Shown one piece after another: positions 11,544 through 21,729 of a DNA stretch of 64,000 nt (positions within the stretch are counted from its first letter, which is position 1; the number at the start of each line of letters is the position of its first letter). The position numbers and the translations under genes were made by a program. The stretch lies in NCBI GenBank assembly GCA_039621445.1, contig CP154956.1, positions 30,324,667 through 30,388,666 on the forward strand, read 5' to 3'. The notes beneath the pieces were generated by a model. It had not been told where the DNA came from, ran no database searches, and worked only from the letters and a program-made list of their open reading frames with translations. The stretch is from Euglena gracilis. Lineage: Eukaryota > Euglenida > Euglenophyceae > Euglenales.

Positions 11544-12377
11544 CTATGCAGCGGAGGCGACAGTCCGCGGTGGATCCTGACCTAGCGCTGGCGGTGGATC
11601 GCGTGTCGGGACGTGCTGTGCTGCAGGCACCGCTGTGCCCACTGGGGGGTCCGCTGACTCCCTTTCCTGGCTGCTTGCCTCCTCGTCCTTCTTGATGTCC
11701 TCGTCGGGCCAGACCCACTCCTCGGGTGGGTCTTCCCACTCGGCGTTGTTGATGACCTCCTGCTCCTGCTTCTTCACCTCCGCGACGATGACCGCCACCT
11801 CAGCTGGGTTGCGGTGGAGGTAGTCCAGCAGGTCCACCTTGAGCTTCTTGGACTTGGCGTACTCGATCATCTGGTGAGAGTAGCGATGGAAGAAATTCTT
11901 CAACGGCTCCCACGTGAGAGTCGGGTGGCCCTCCCACTTCACCTCGAACTCCCAGTCGCCGTAGTCTCGTCTACGGTGCCGCCGGATCTCCTCCACCGTC
12001 CACTCCTCGATGTCCACGTCTTCTTGCGGTCTGGCCTGCCGGTAGACGAACATCTTGGGCGAGCCACACAACCGCGTGTCATCGCGGTAGGCCTTCAGCT
12101 GGCAGCGGTGGGCCTCTTGGCGGCGGCCCTCCTCCAGCTCCAGCTCGTCCGAGTGCTCGCCACGGCGCGCGGTGACCCGGGCTGGGCCAAGCCAGTAACT
12201 CTCGAGCTTCTGGCCCGGCCGCCTCGGAGGCCGGACGTACAGCACGAGGTCTCCCTTGGCGAACTCCTCGAGGACCTTCCTGCTCCGGTTCTTCTGGTCC
12301 GCTTGCCGCTTGTGGAGGTCGTTGAGGACGTCGGCGACCTTCTGGTCCACGGCCTTCTGTCTCTCGAAGAACGACAC
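11544..12377 (-). pseudogene. Integrase C-terminal region with GPF/Y-like motif and chromodomain
   Basis: 277 codons in the integrase frame. Residues 1-50 are basic and amphipathic (KAVDQKVADVLNDLHKRQAD). Residues 57-70 hold the LESYWLGPARVTARR segment that resembles the GPF/Y module. Residues about 126-175 form a chromodomain (WTVEEIRRHRRRDYGDWEF, then VKWEGHPTLTWEPLKNF; about 12002-11855), with the W-x-x-x and WEP landmarks. Chromodomains at integrase C-termini direct chromoviruses to marked chromatin. A Lys/Glu-rich tail follows. A TAG closes the frame at 11544-11546. Confidence 0.88.
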
Positions 12378-12383
12378 GGCATC

Positions 12384-13150
12384 CTACACCATGACCAGGG
12401 CCTTGCACGGTACGCCACCAGTCCATCGATGCCGTCCATACAGCACCTCGTACGGACTCAGGCCGTGCTGCGCCTTAGAGTCGTTCAGCTTCTGCATTGC
12501 CCTGGGCAGGGATTCCACCAAGGTGATCGGGGTCTCGGCCTTCTCGCTCCGGAGCCGCTTCTGCAGCTGCGCACCGAGGGACTCCGCCGGCCCGTTCGCC
12601 GCGTGGTGGTACGCCTGGGCGTAGGCGTGGCGGATCCCGTGCAGGCCGCACATGCTGCGCCACCACGCGCCAGCAAAATGCGGCCCGCGATCACTCGTGA
12701 TCACGCTGGGCAGCCCGTGCGGCGACCACCACCCCGGTTCATCGCCGTGGCCACAAGGGCGGCGGTGAGGCCGCGTGTGTGGTGGGCCGTGGCCACGACC
12801 CACCCACTGTGGCGATCGACGCAGGCGGCGAACACGTTGTACTGCTGCCCCTCGAAGTCCACCTCCGGCATCACGAAGAGGTCGATGGCCGCCGACGCCA
12901 TGATATACGGCGGGACGGGCGTCGGGCAGACCATCAGCCGCAGCGGCTGGTGGGGGTTCTCGGTGGCCTGGCACACCGGGCACGTCCGCTGCAGCCCGCC
13001 GGCCACCTTCGCCGCCTCCATCCGGTCCGCGAAGACGTAGGTGCGCTCGGCCTCCTCCACCAGCCGGTCTCCGCCAATGTGGCCGGAAACCGAGTGCTGC
13101 TCCCTCAGCACCTCCGCCAGCAGCCCGCTCGGCACACACCACCTCCCCGC
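12384..13150 (-). pseudogene. Integrase, HHCC zinc finger and DD35E core, of the chromovirus
   Basis: The zinc-binding region reads LREQHSVSGHIGGDRLVEEAE (about 13115-13050) and ends CPVC (about 12985). The core has Asp in SAAIDLFVMP (about 12890), then Asp in SVITSDRGPHFAG (about 12690) and Glu in NGPAESLG (about 12583). I count exactly 35 residues between the last two, the DD35E spacing of retroviral-type integrases. Between the first and second Asp the frame changes by one base (about 12740-12705). The frame is closed by TAG at 12384-12386, but the same frame continues directly into the C-terminal domain. Confidence 0.88.
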
Positions 13151-13990
13151 CGAGACGAGCCGCCCATCCACCAGCTGGAACCCGCTGGGCCAGCCCGGGC
13201 CGTTGTGGGCCTGGTCCCAGGTGGGCTTCCAGCGCGGGCACACCGCATACGCCTTGCTCCAGTCCATGTCGAAGACGTTGATGTCCAGGTCAGGCTGCGG
13301 GGGCACGGGATCAGCGGTTGACGGCACACCTGCTGCGAGCGCTGCAGACGGGACTGACGGGGCCGGTGACGGCACACCGGCTGCGGACGCTGGGACGGGC
13401 ATGGCCGGTGATGACACACCGGCTGTGGGCGCTGCAGACGGTGCGATGGACTGCGGTGCGGTGGACTGCGGTGCTGGTGATGGGACTGGCGATGGCGCGT
13501 TGGATGATGGTGCTGGCACGGACGCTGGTGATGCGATGCACGACGCAGACGGTGGGACTGCCGCTGACGATGCCGACGGTGGGACTGCTGCGGCCGCGGG
13601 GGACGAGGCTGACGGGTTTATCTCGCGTGGGTGCTCGGACCGCGTACCGTGCCGGGCGTCTGCTGGGGCGTCTCGGGCGTTGCACTGCGTGTCGAGGCGG
13701 CTGCGCGTGGTGACAGCGATGTGGGACGCTGACGGGACCGCGGCGAACGACTGGAGCGGGATCCGCTGGATGACGGCCAACTCTCCCCCCTCCTTCAGGG
13801 TTGACCTCTCCACCTGTTCCGCCTTGGTCTCCTCGTCTTTGGGATGCACCGCCTGGGTGGACTTCTCGCGCAGCTTCTCCTCCAGGATGTGGGCCTTCAT
13901 CTCCTTCGTGTCGGCCTCGGTGCCGTGCCACGAGGTGTCGCGCCAGCCTTGTGAGGCCGGGTAGGCCCAGCGGGACAAGGCATCGCCTAC
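13150..13990 (-). pseudogene. RNase H-integrase spacer with Ser/Ala/Pro repeats
   Basis: In the frame running 14746 to 12701, the RNase H end (DALSRWAYPASQGW) is followed by a Lys/Glu-rich stretch. About 120 residues of Ser/Ala/Pro/Val-rich imperfect repeats (AAGVPS, APSAAP, AGVSSPAMPVP) then occupy about 13300-13620. At DNA level these are loose tandem repeats with GCTGCAGACGG-like words. The spacer is longer than in typical gypsy elements. Acidic and aromatic residues (DINVFDMDWSKAYAVCP) then lead into the integrase. Confidence 0.6.
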
Positions 13991-14400
13991 CACGCTGGCC
14001 TCGCTGGGACGTGCACCACGGTGATGCGGAACTCGTTGAGCTTCGCATGCCATCTGGCCCGCCTCCCCTGCGGGCCCACTCCGGCGACGTACTCCTTGTA
14101 CCACGACTCCAGGCTGCGGTGGTCGGTCAGGACGAGGATCTCGTTGTCCAGCAGGAAGCCCGCCCACTTGTCGAGGGCGGCCACCACGGCATACGTCTCC
14201 TTGTCCCGGACATCCCACCGAAGGCGCTGCCCCTCGGTGAGCTTCCGGGACATGAAGGCCACCAGGACGGAGGCCCCCGGCCGCAGGTCCTCCACCCGCG
14301 GCACGCCGTCGATGTTCGGGAACTGCTCCAGCACCGCTCCGATGGCGTTGTCCGACGCGTCGGTGCGCAGGACGAACGGCTTGGCTGGATCGATGTGGTA
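13987..14400 (-). pseudogene. RNase H domain of the chromovirus
   Basis: It continues in frame from the RT. FVLRTDASDNAIGAVLEQ carries the first catalytic Asp, MSRKLTEGQRLRWDVRDKET carries the conserved Glu region, and ILVLTDHRSLESW carries another catalytic Asp. The frame ends at 13987; the expected continuation (DALSRWAYP) lies in the next frame, so one base has been gained or lost near 14000. Confidence 0.88.
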
Positions 14401-14429
14401 CAGCTCCAGGTCGGCGACGAGGGCCTTCT

Positions 14430-15430
14430 TCAGTTTGTCGAACGCCTCCTTCTCCTGCTCCGTCCACACCACTGGGTGCTTGGATCTCGCCTTGGTCAGC
14501 TCCCTCCGCAACTTCAGCTTCTCCTGCAACGGCGCCGCCAGCTCCGCGTAGAGACTCACGTAGCCCGCATAGTAATTGCAGACGCCGAGAAACGCGCGGA
14601 GACTGCTGACCGTCGGCGGCAGCTGCCAGTGCTGCACCGCCGACAGTTTGCCTGGGGCAGGAGCCCTCCTGCCGTGCCCCAGGACATGCCCCACGAACTC
14701 GACCTGCCTCATAAAGAGCTCGACCTTGCGGCTGTCGCTGACCCATCTGTCCTTCTCCAAGGCCAGCAACGTCTCACGGACGTCTCGGGCGTGCTTCTGG
14801 TAGAACTCCTCGTCCGTCTCCTACGCTCCCTGCCGCGTACTGACGATGATGTCGTCGAAGTACGGGCGGGAGTGCGCCTTCACCGCCGCGTAGGTGGCGT
14901 CAATGTCCCGCTGCAGGAGGGCGGGCCCGACGCTGATCCCCTGCGGGACCACACGCCACTGCCACAGCCCACCCGGCAGCTGGACGTTCGTCACCGGTTG
15001 GCTCTCCTCCGCCAAGGCCACCTGGTGGAACGCGTCCCGCAAGTCGATGGTGCTGAAGAGGGTACACTTCGCCTGCTCCGCCACAATCTCCTCCGTCAAG
15101 GGCAAGGGGTAGCTGTCCGCCATGATCTGCAGGTTCGTCACCGCGTAGTCACAAACCATCCTCCACTTCCGGTTCTTCTTCCGAATCGGGAAGGCCGCCA
15201 CCCGCCACGGGCGGCAGCCCGGCTCCACCTTCCGGTCGCGGCGGCACTCCTCCTCCATCTCCCGCAGCGCCTCCAGCCGCTCGCCCTTCAGGTGGATCAC
15301 CCTCCCCACCACCGGCTGGGCGTTTGGCTTGAGGCGCAACACCGCCATCCCGTGATGGCCTCGGGGCGGTGGATCGGGGTGGACGCGGTCGCAGAAGACG
15401 CGGCCCTCGAACTCCTTGAGCATCTCGGCG
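14430..15430 (-). pseudogene. Reverse transcriptase domain of the chromovirus
   Basis: Same frame as the protease (residues about 425-625 plus continuation). Recognisable blocks are FPIRKKNRKWRMVCDYAVTN, STIDLRDAFHQVALAE with the first catalytic Asp, VVPQGISVGPALLQRDID, and RPYFDDIIVS at about 14868-14840 with the F-x-D-D active-site pair. Five codons after this motif there is an in-frame TAG (14821-14823). The same frame then continues with the thumb and connection region, including RQVEFVGHVLG and LRAFLGVCNYYAGYV, both standard in Ty3/gypsy RTs. The domain is therefore complete apart from that codon. Confidence 0.9.
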
Positions 15431-15699
15431 CGGAGCTGGACGGCCAGCGGATGCTGCTCCTCCGCCTCGGCGGTGACCACCCCACGGACTTCCGTCGCCT
15501 CCTTGGCTGCGTCGATCAGCACCTTCGCCACCATTGCATCCTCCTCGGCGTCCAGGGCCTCGTCCTCCTCGTCTCCGTCGGGGCCGTTGACCCCGGCGGT
15601 GAGCCTCATCTTCCTCACCTCGGCCTCCGTCTCCTCCTCCACTTCGGACGACGTGCGGGGCAACGGCGACGGGCTGCGGGCTCGGACGGTCGCGTGGGT

Positions 15700-16200
15700 G
15701 CGTGTGCTTAGCGCTGCCATCTCGCTTGATTCGGTGCCGGCGATGACCCATCGGGCATCGTCGTGGAGCTGGAGCGCATACCGCCAGGGTTGCACATCCA
15801 GCCTGTGGTCCTTCAGCCAGGGGTAACCCAGAATCAGGTCACACCCTATATCACCGTCATGGACGGTGATCTGGCTGTGCCACCTCTTCACTCCTCCACT
15901 CCTCTCTCCTTCGCTCCTCGCGTTGAACACCAGGAGGACGTCCGCCTCGTTGCTGCCGCCCGCCAGCAGGTCGCCGTTCACGGTCCGCAGCAGCATCGGT
16001 CGCTCGCTGCGACGGAAACATCCGTTCGGGAACAAGTCCCGACGGATCAGCGACGTCTGCGCCCCCGTGTCGATGAGGGCCTTCGCTTTCTCCTCCCGGC
16101 CGTCGATCTCTATGACCACGTCCAGCATCAGCTGATAGCTGCCTCCCCGCCTCTCCATGCGGCCTACCTGCAAGGGCCGGCTGGGGCGGTATTGCAACGG
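15700..16200 (-). pseudogene. Retropepsin (aspartic protease) domain of the chromovirus
   Basis: In the frame opening at 16698, residues about 187-330 form a retropepsin. ALIDTGAQTSLI has the catalytic Asp-Thr-Gly at about 16071. A flap-like region follows, and then the hydrophobic DLILGYPWL (about 15834-15810), which matches the ILG-x-x-WL signature closing retroviral-type proteases. A Pro/Ala-rich linker of about 130 residues separates it from the methyltransferase-like domain. In this family the protease would cut the Gag-Pol polyprotein, here presumably also releasing the methyltransferase domain. Confidence 0.85.
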
Positions 16201-16629
16201 ACGGACGGTGACCTTGTGGACCTTCCGCGGGGGGTGGGGCTCGTCGGCGGCGTTGGTGACGGGCTCGGCGGGTGGATCGTTGTGCGGCTCGGCGGGGGCG
16301 CACGATGCTTGGCGGGTGCACGATGGCGGTCGTTGGCGCGGGGCTTGGGACAGCGCCGCTGCTTGCGGGGGCAGCGCCGTCCGGCTTGGCGGTGCGGTGG
16401 CGGACTCGGGTGCGGGTGCCGGCGACGGCGGTATCGCGCTGGGCGGCACGGCTGCTTGGCGGGTTGGTGGGGTGCGCTCGCACAGGTATCGGACTGCACC
16501 TTCGGGAATGCGATACGCCTGCTCTCGGGTGCCGCGCTGCTGGGATGCCCCACCCAGCTGCCGTCGATGGTGTCGTCGTCCATCTTGCTCCTCCACGATG
16601 TTCTCGCACTGGCCGTCGCACACGATCTC

Positions 16630-17558
16630 CTGCATGGGGGCCATGGAGTCCGCGATCCAGAAGCGTGTGGGCTTGCGATAACCCCACGCCTCGAACATTC
16701 AGTAGTCAACATCGACGTACTGCATGTCCTCCACGACCTTGCGGTGGCGGAGTTTCCCATAGCGGGGATTCTCCAGCCACCACAGGGACGGGCGCAGGTA
16801 GGCGATGATTTCCTACGTCTTGCGGACCAGGAAGTTGCCTTCCGCAGCCGCCGCCTCCTGATCGTCATCGCGCTGGAGTACTCGGTGCACGGCGGTGAGG
16901 CGGCGACCAACTCGAAGTCGCCGGGCCAGTACTCCTCCCAGTACCGCAAGCGCCGCACGTCCACCGTCTTGTCCGCCTTCCACCGCAGGTCGGCGTTCTC
17001 CCAGACGACGGAGTAGCCGAGCTTTTCCAGCGCCCGCTTCACCGAACCCGTTCCGGAGAACAGGTCCAGTGCCCACCTCTTTGGCGTCGAGGTTGTCGGT
17101 GACGATGCGGCCGGCTTCGGGGCCGCCCGGGAGAGAGGTGCGCTCTGCGGGGGGGACAGGGCGCTGGTTGCTGCGGGTGCGGAGCGTGGTGCCGCTGACG
17201 GCGCTGCTGACGGCGGGGGCAGCGTCGTCCGGCTTGGTGCGGACTGACGCGGTGCTCGCTCCTGCTGCTGCCGGGCTGGGGGCGTCGCGGTGGCACGATG
17301 CTGCGTAGACGATGGCACGGACGCTGCTGGCTTGGCGGGGGGCGAGGACTGCGCAGACGAGACCGGTCGCGCCGCAGACGATTGCTCGGAACGACGGGAC
17401 TTCTTCTGTAGCACAGACCAGTAGTTGTTTGTCGAAATCTGATGGGCCCCGCCTTGACCGTGTGCTTCAGGGCACGGTCTCTCCCCTCCTTGGGAGATTT
17501 GGTGCTTGCTGGGTCTGGGGGGCGTGCGGGGCTCTTGGGTGATTGCCCTCACGCTCAC
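16630..17558 (-). pseudogene. Compact DNA cytosine-methyltransferase-like domain inside the polyprotein
   Basis: After a Ser/Ala/Pro-rich linker (17558 to about 17095) the minus strand encodes LDLFSGTGSVKRALEKLGY at about 17085-17020, an AdoMet-binding motif I. VAASPPCTEYSSA follows at about 16905-16868, with the Pro-Pro-Cys of motif IV, where C5-methyltransferases carry the catalytic cysteine. Then come WWLENPRYG (about 16760), resembling motif VI with the catalytic Glu, and GYRKPTRFW (about 16680-16655), in the place of the basic motif VIII. The whole is only about 145 residues, with no room for a normal target-recognition domain. Family knowledge: PPC/ENP proteins with a YRKPTR-type end occur as small cytosine-methyltransferase-like enzymes in viruses and algae. 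Damage: a one-base frame change just after motif IV, TAG at 16813-16815, and TGA at 16701-16703 at a position where I expect Cys. Function is inferred; activity of this copy is doubtful. Confidence 0.65.
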
Positions 17559-17618
17559 GCTGGCGTTGCAATTTGACGGCCGGCCCAGACCCCCATACCC
17601 GGGGCCTGGGCGGCCCCG

Positions 17619-19115
17619 TCACTCATGATTCTGCTCCTGTACGGCCGAGAAGTTGCTCTTGCCGTCCTTGTCTTTGCCCTTGGACTTTCCTTTTCCTTGA
17701 TCTCCTTTGGCTCCACCCTTTGCCTTGCCTTTTCCTTTGCCTTCATCTTGTATTGGGGCATTCGATGTCCACTGCTCGCCCTGATACCCACCACCTTTTC
17801 CTTTTCCTTCATTTCCTTGCCATGCACTCGATGACCACTGCTCGGCTTGGTATCCACCCTTTCCTTTTCCTTCTTCACTCGTCCATGGGCTCGATGACCA
17901 CTGCTCCGGGTACCCACGTCCCCCTTGGCCTTGTCCCTTGCCTTGGGGCGGGGTCTCCGGCGGCGTCGGCGGACGTGGTTGCTGCGCTTGCTTCTCCTTC
18001 TTCGGCGGCACGTTCGTCTTCTCCACCTCCTCAATGCACCGTATGCTGCCTCCCACTCGGGGGGGGGGCCTGCATGACGTCGTCCGGCTTCTCCTCGGTG
18101 TCGTACATCTTGCTCTGGTCCCCGCCCGCCAGCCACTCCTCGTCGTCATCACGAGGTCCTTCTCGACGGCGTTGTTGATCACTTTCACCTTCTCTTTCAC
18201 CCTCATCTCTCCTTCGTCATCGGAGAGGCCCAGCCGCGGCACCTTGTGCGGCCGGACCGAGGATGGGGGGGTGCGGAAGTGCGGGTGCACGGCGGTGGTG
18301 CTCGGGTGTTCGCTGGGGGACCGGTAGGGAGGCGGCACTCCCACCGGTGCGGCGATGGCTGCTTGGCTGGACGACGACGCCATCTGCGACGGCGAGGGCC
18401 CTGCCACCCGTACAGGTGGCTGAGCAGACTGCAGGGACGGATGCACAGATGGGATCAGGCCAGCCACAGGGACGGGGATCCCGTCTCGGCCCTCGGACTC
18501 GCCGGGGCCAGCTCGTCGGCGGGGTGATATGTGATGGCCCGCATGCCCTCATCAGGGCTCCTCGGTGGCCCGGGGCTGGGCACGGGCACCGGCAGGCCAG
18601 CGAAGGCCCGCTCACTCTGCAGCTCCGGGACGCCCCACAGGTGGGGCACCTCGGACGGGAACGGGAACGGAAAGGGCAGGGAAGGGATCAGCTGAGGGAA
18701 GGGTGGGGTCCCGGGGAAAAGCTGAGAGGGTGGAGCCCCGGGTTGTAGCCAGGGGGTCGGGTTCCAGCTCTGGGGCTGGGCTGATTTCGGGAACAGGAGT
18801 GGGACTTGGGACGAGTCTCGAGGGCTATCGACTAGGGACTCGGATTGGAGGAGGATGAGTGACAGTTGGTGTGGGGCTGGGAGCGCCGGAAACGGGGATT
18901 GTGGGAATGGGAGCCCGGATGGGGCAGGGGATCGGGAGTATCTTTTCGGGTATCGGGGGTATCTTTTCTTGCGCTTCCCGAGGGCTATCGGAAAAACTTG
19001 CGGTGGGGGCTACCACTTCAGTGTCTGCCGCAAAGGTTGGCATCCTGTCTGTGTCCCGGTGGGCCGTAGCCTCTTCGTGTGTGGAAAATTCTGGGGAGGT
19101 GTGCACGCTTTGCAT
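17619..19115 (-). pseudogene. Gag-like protein of the methyltransferase chromovirus
   Basis: The most coherent part is 18467-17619. It contains a Ser/Pro-rich stretch, then an acidic and lysine-rich stretch (LSDDEGEMRVKEKVKVINNA), then a C-terminal region with three imperfect repeats of an EQWSSS-type box followed by GKGKGG, ending in a KGKGKAKGGAKG-like basic tail. The basic tail could replace zinc knuckles for nucleic-acid binding; no CCHC knuckle is visible. Upstream, 18825-19115 and 18455-18649 are open in related frames and look like the Pro-rich N-terminus, separated by a TAG and frame changes. Near 18100 a one-base shift moves the better reading to another frame for a few dozen codons. 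The frame ends in TGA at 17619-17621, and the same frame continues open into the next domain. Confidence 0.6.
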
Positions 19116-20160
19116 TTCAAAAAAAGGGCCCGTGAGAAATTGGCCTTCAATGGAAAACGTAGAACGAACAAGCCTCTGCTACCAGTTTTCCCCTCTCGCC
19201 GGTTCGGTGACCGTGCGCGGAATGGGCTCCCCGGCAGGCCGAGTGGGGGAAAACAGTCACCCGGCGCTCCGGTAAAAATAGGCACACGCGCCGCAAAAAT
19301 TCCCTTTTTTTGTGTCTTTCGGTCCCTGAATTCAGCCATAACCTGGGTTCCGGCAGCCAAATAATTCAAAAATTGGGGGGGGGACGGTATTTTTGGCCAA
19401 CTCCTTGGGGGTGCCTCTGAAGCAGTAGGGGGGGGGGGAAAGCCTGGGCTGAATTTAAAAAAGGGTAGCGGGGGGGGAAGAACACCTTTACCTTGCTTCC
19501 CAGCGCCGGTTGCCTTTCTTTTTTGAATTGAATTGCTGCCTTGGTTTCCCCCTTTGCTTGGCCTTCCGGATTGACTTTTTTGAGTGTCTTGGACAATTGT
19601 TTTATTGAAATCAGATTGATATTTTGATTCTTCTTGATTCAGCATGCACAATTCTTTGAATGAAACATTCGGAAGAGAGAACCTGGAGGGGAAAAGTACA
19701 CACGTAAAAAAGTAGCGGAATGGGGCAGAATATTCGCTAATTCTAGTGCGCAGGCGCCAGGCTGCCTCCCGCCGCCCACAGGTGTCAAGTTTTCTTGTTT
19801 GTAGGAGGACACCCCGGCTTTGGGCAGGGCGGGGGCTGAGACCTCGGATGGGTAATTTAATGAGGCCCCAATGGCCAATCTATTCAGCCAAAACGTCTCT
19901 TTCTGGCTTAGCGGCCGGTTAAGATTTGGAGCAGGGGAGCCCGAGGTCCCGAGGTCGATGGCACAGACCTCTGGGCACATGAACAGATGGATGTAGGACC
20001 AGATCAACCTTGCCCCCCCTGCCCATCGCCTTCACGGTCGGTACCCAGAAAACTGCCGCCAAACTTCACATTTTCCGCTCGGAATGCTGAGCACAGTAGG
20101 AAGGGGTTAATGCGAAAGTTGGCATGCAAACGCATTTCCGCCGGACGCTTCACTCTGAGT
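19116..20160. other. No gene recognised between the two chromoviruses
   Basis: No domain is seen on either strand. It has G-runs at 19376-19385 and 19430-19440. It should contain the 5' untranslated or LTR sequence of the minus-strand chromovirus, but I could not match any part of it to sequence beyond 10.6 kb. Confidence 0.5.
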
Positions 20161-20167
20161 ACCACCA

Positions 20168-20466
20168 ATGGAATTATTCGTCCAAGCGGAAATTCGCATA
20201 CAGAATTTTTCCACCAAAGTTAAAATTTTAATTGACACTGGTTGTCGCGTTGCACAGCTTTTCGGTTGGGGTTGATGCCGACCCCTCTCTTGGTAAGCGC
20301 AGAGAAACGGATTAAAGCTAAATCCGCGGATAACACCCCACTATGCGGTGGTGATTTGGGGTGTGTGATCGACATACTCTTGCCCACCATTCCCAAGCAT
20401 CACTTACACCCCCCCAAATCACCAATATTTGGAGTTACGAGTCCGGAATTCACGGGTCTAAGGTAA
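20168..20466 (+). pseudogene. Retropepsin fragment
   Basis: From ATG at 20168 the frame reads ELFVQAEIRIQNFSTKVKI and then LIDTGCRVAQLF, with the catalytic Asp-Thr-Gly. A one-base shift near 20265 moves the sequence to the frame of 20242-20466, which continues GLMPTPLLVSAEKRIKAKSA and is protease-like to DILLPTIP. The final LGYP-like strand sits at about 20470. The protease is complete in outline but frameshifted. Confidence 0.7.
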
Positions 20467-21729
20467 TTTTGGGATACCCATTGGTACCGATTGGTTGTGG
20501 ATTGTCACTCCCACGTTTTGCGCACAGCACCCATCTCCACATTGCCACCCACCGTTGGCGTCCACCATGCCGACCACCACCCTTCCAACACCGTTACCCA
20601 CATTGGTAACACCGCTATTCACCACACCAAACAACGTTTTTCACACCCGGGGCCCCCCTACCAAATAACACACCTACATCCGGTCACATGAGGTAGGGCA
20701 AGCAAGTAGCGGTACCGCCGCCGTTCCACTGGTTTTGAAGGCCCAAAGGCCTGAAGGAATTACGGTGTCGAGTAGTCGCCCAGCCACACCTCCACTCCGT
20801 TTCCCGCCAGTTGTGCCGAATCCAGGCAGAACTGCACAAGAATCTCCGGCTAATGCCACCGACACCCACTTATACACACACCCATCACCCCACCACACTT
20901 CCTTCCAATGTGTGCACTGTAGGAGAACTTCCACCCAATCGTATTTCGATCGTGGGTGTTTAGTTCACAGTCCAACACTAATCGACATCCGGAAAATAGA
21001 ATCCACACCCCAGGACACACGTGGTTGTAGCCCACAATGTGCGGAGATACACCGATTACTCCAACAACACGGATAAAATCCTCGTCGTTTGGTAACGAAA
21101 AATGCGTTATTTTTCATAATCACAATCTCGATCACACTTGGTGCAAATTTGATGCGGAATGGGGAAAACCCAAGCCTGTCCAAACACCCTTGGGATTAAC
21201 CCTTGAGGTTGTGGAAGACAGCCTGCATGTTTGTGGATCCATTCGTTGTGTTTTTTCAATCCAACCCAGAAATCAGGTGCATGAATACGCTAAACGCATA
21301 TGGAATGCTTTCATTTTTGGTCGATATCGCATTTTGGAACGGTGGTTTTCCAAAATAGCGACATTGGCTTGTTCTTTTGACCTCGCGTTGGAAATTGATG
21401 CCTTTTTATCCAAAGCGCATGCCCGTTTGCCACGTCATTGGTCACAACACTCCAACACTAAACCACATTTGACAAATTTTGGGGTTGATACGGTGTTATG
21501 GATGCACCCTCCGCCAAAAATTATCGAATGTGTGGTTGAGAAGATTCTGCGGGATGAAGCCCGTGGAGTCATTCTGATACCCATCATTTCCATCATTTCT
21601 GAAGCGGAATGGTTCCGTCAACTGTATGTGTGTTTTAATTGGTGGTAATTTTCCACTAATGTACCGATTTTTGAAGATTTTTGTGATAAAACATTACCAC
21701 TTGTACAACAAATCATTTTTCGTGTATGT

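Larger units (their letters stand above)
10647..19115 (-). mobile_element. Ty3/gypsy chromovirus carrying a DNA-methyltransferase-like domain
   Basis: Reading the minus strand from 19115 downward the order is Gag (KGKG-rich), methyltransferase-like domain, retropepsin, reverse transcriptase, RNase H, HHCC zinc finger, DD35E integrase, GPF/Y-like motif, chromodomain, and a Pro/Ala-rich extension. RT-RH-IN order plus a C-terminal chromodomain defines Ty3/gypsy chromoviruses. The coding sequence spans about 8.5 kb and is continuous except for single-base frame changes (about 16880, 14000, 12720 and some in Gag) and in-frame TGA or TAG codons at 17619, 16813, 16701, 14821, 12384 and 11544. I did not find a matching pair of LTRs at its two sides; the tandem LTR-like units at 7.7-9.26 kb lie beyond the G-run array but have no visible partner near 19.2-20 kb. 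Confidence 0.85.

Noticed and set aside
12701-14746. 681-codon minus ORF as a single intact protein
   Set aside because: Only its lower part (below about 14000) is real coding sequence (RNase H end, spacer, integrase). Its upper part is the wrong frame of the RT/RNase H.
13801-17016. Long + strand ORFs (636 and 417 codons) opposite the chromovirus
   Set aside because: They are antisense to recognisable RT, RNase H, protease and methyltransferase motifs, are GC-rich, and show no domain of their own.
10647-18467. TAG/TAA reassigned to glutamine as a conclusion
   Set aside because: Several TAG sites fit Gln, but frameshifts accompany them, TGA also interrupts frames, and one TAG falls where a hydrophobic residue seems expected. 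Kept only as a testable alternative.
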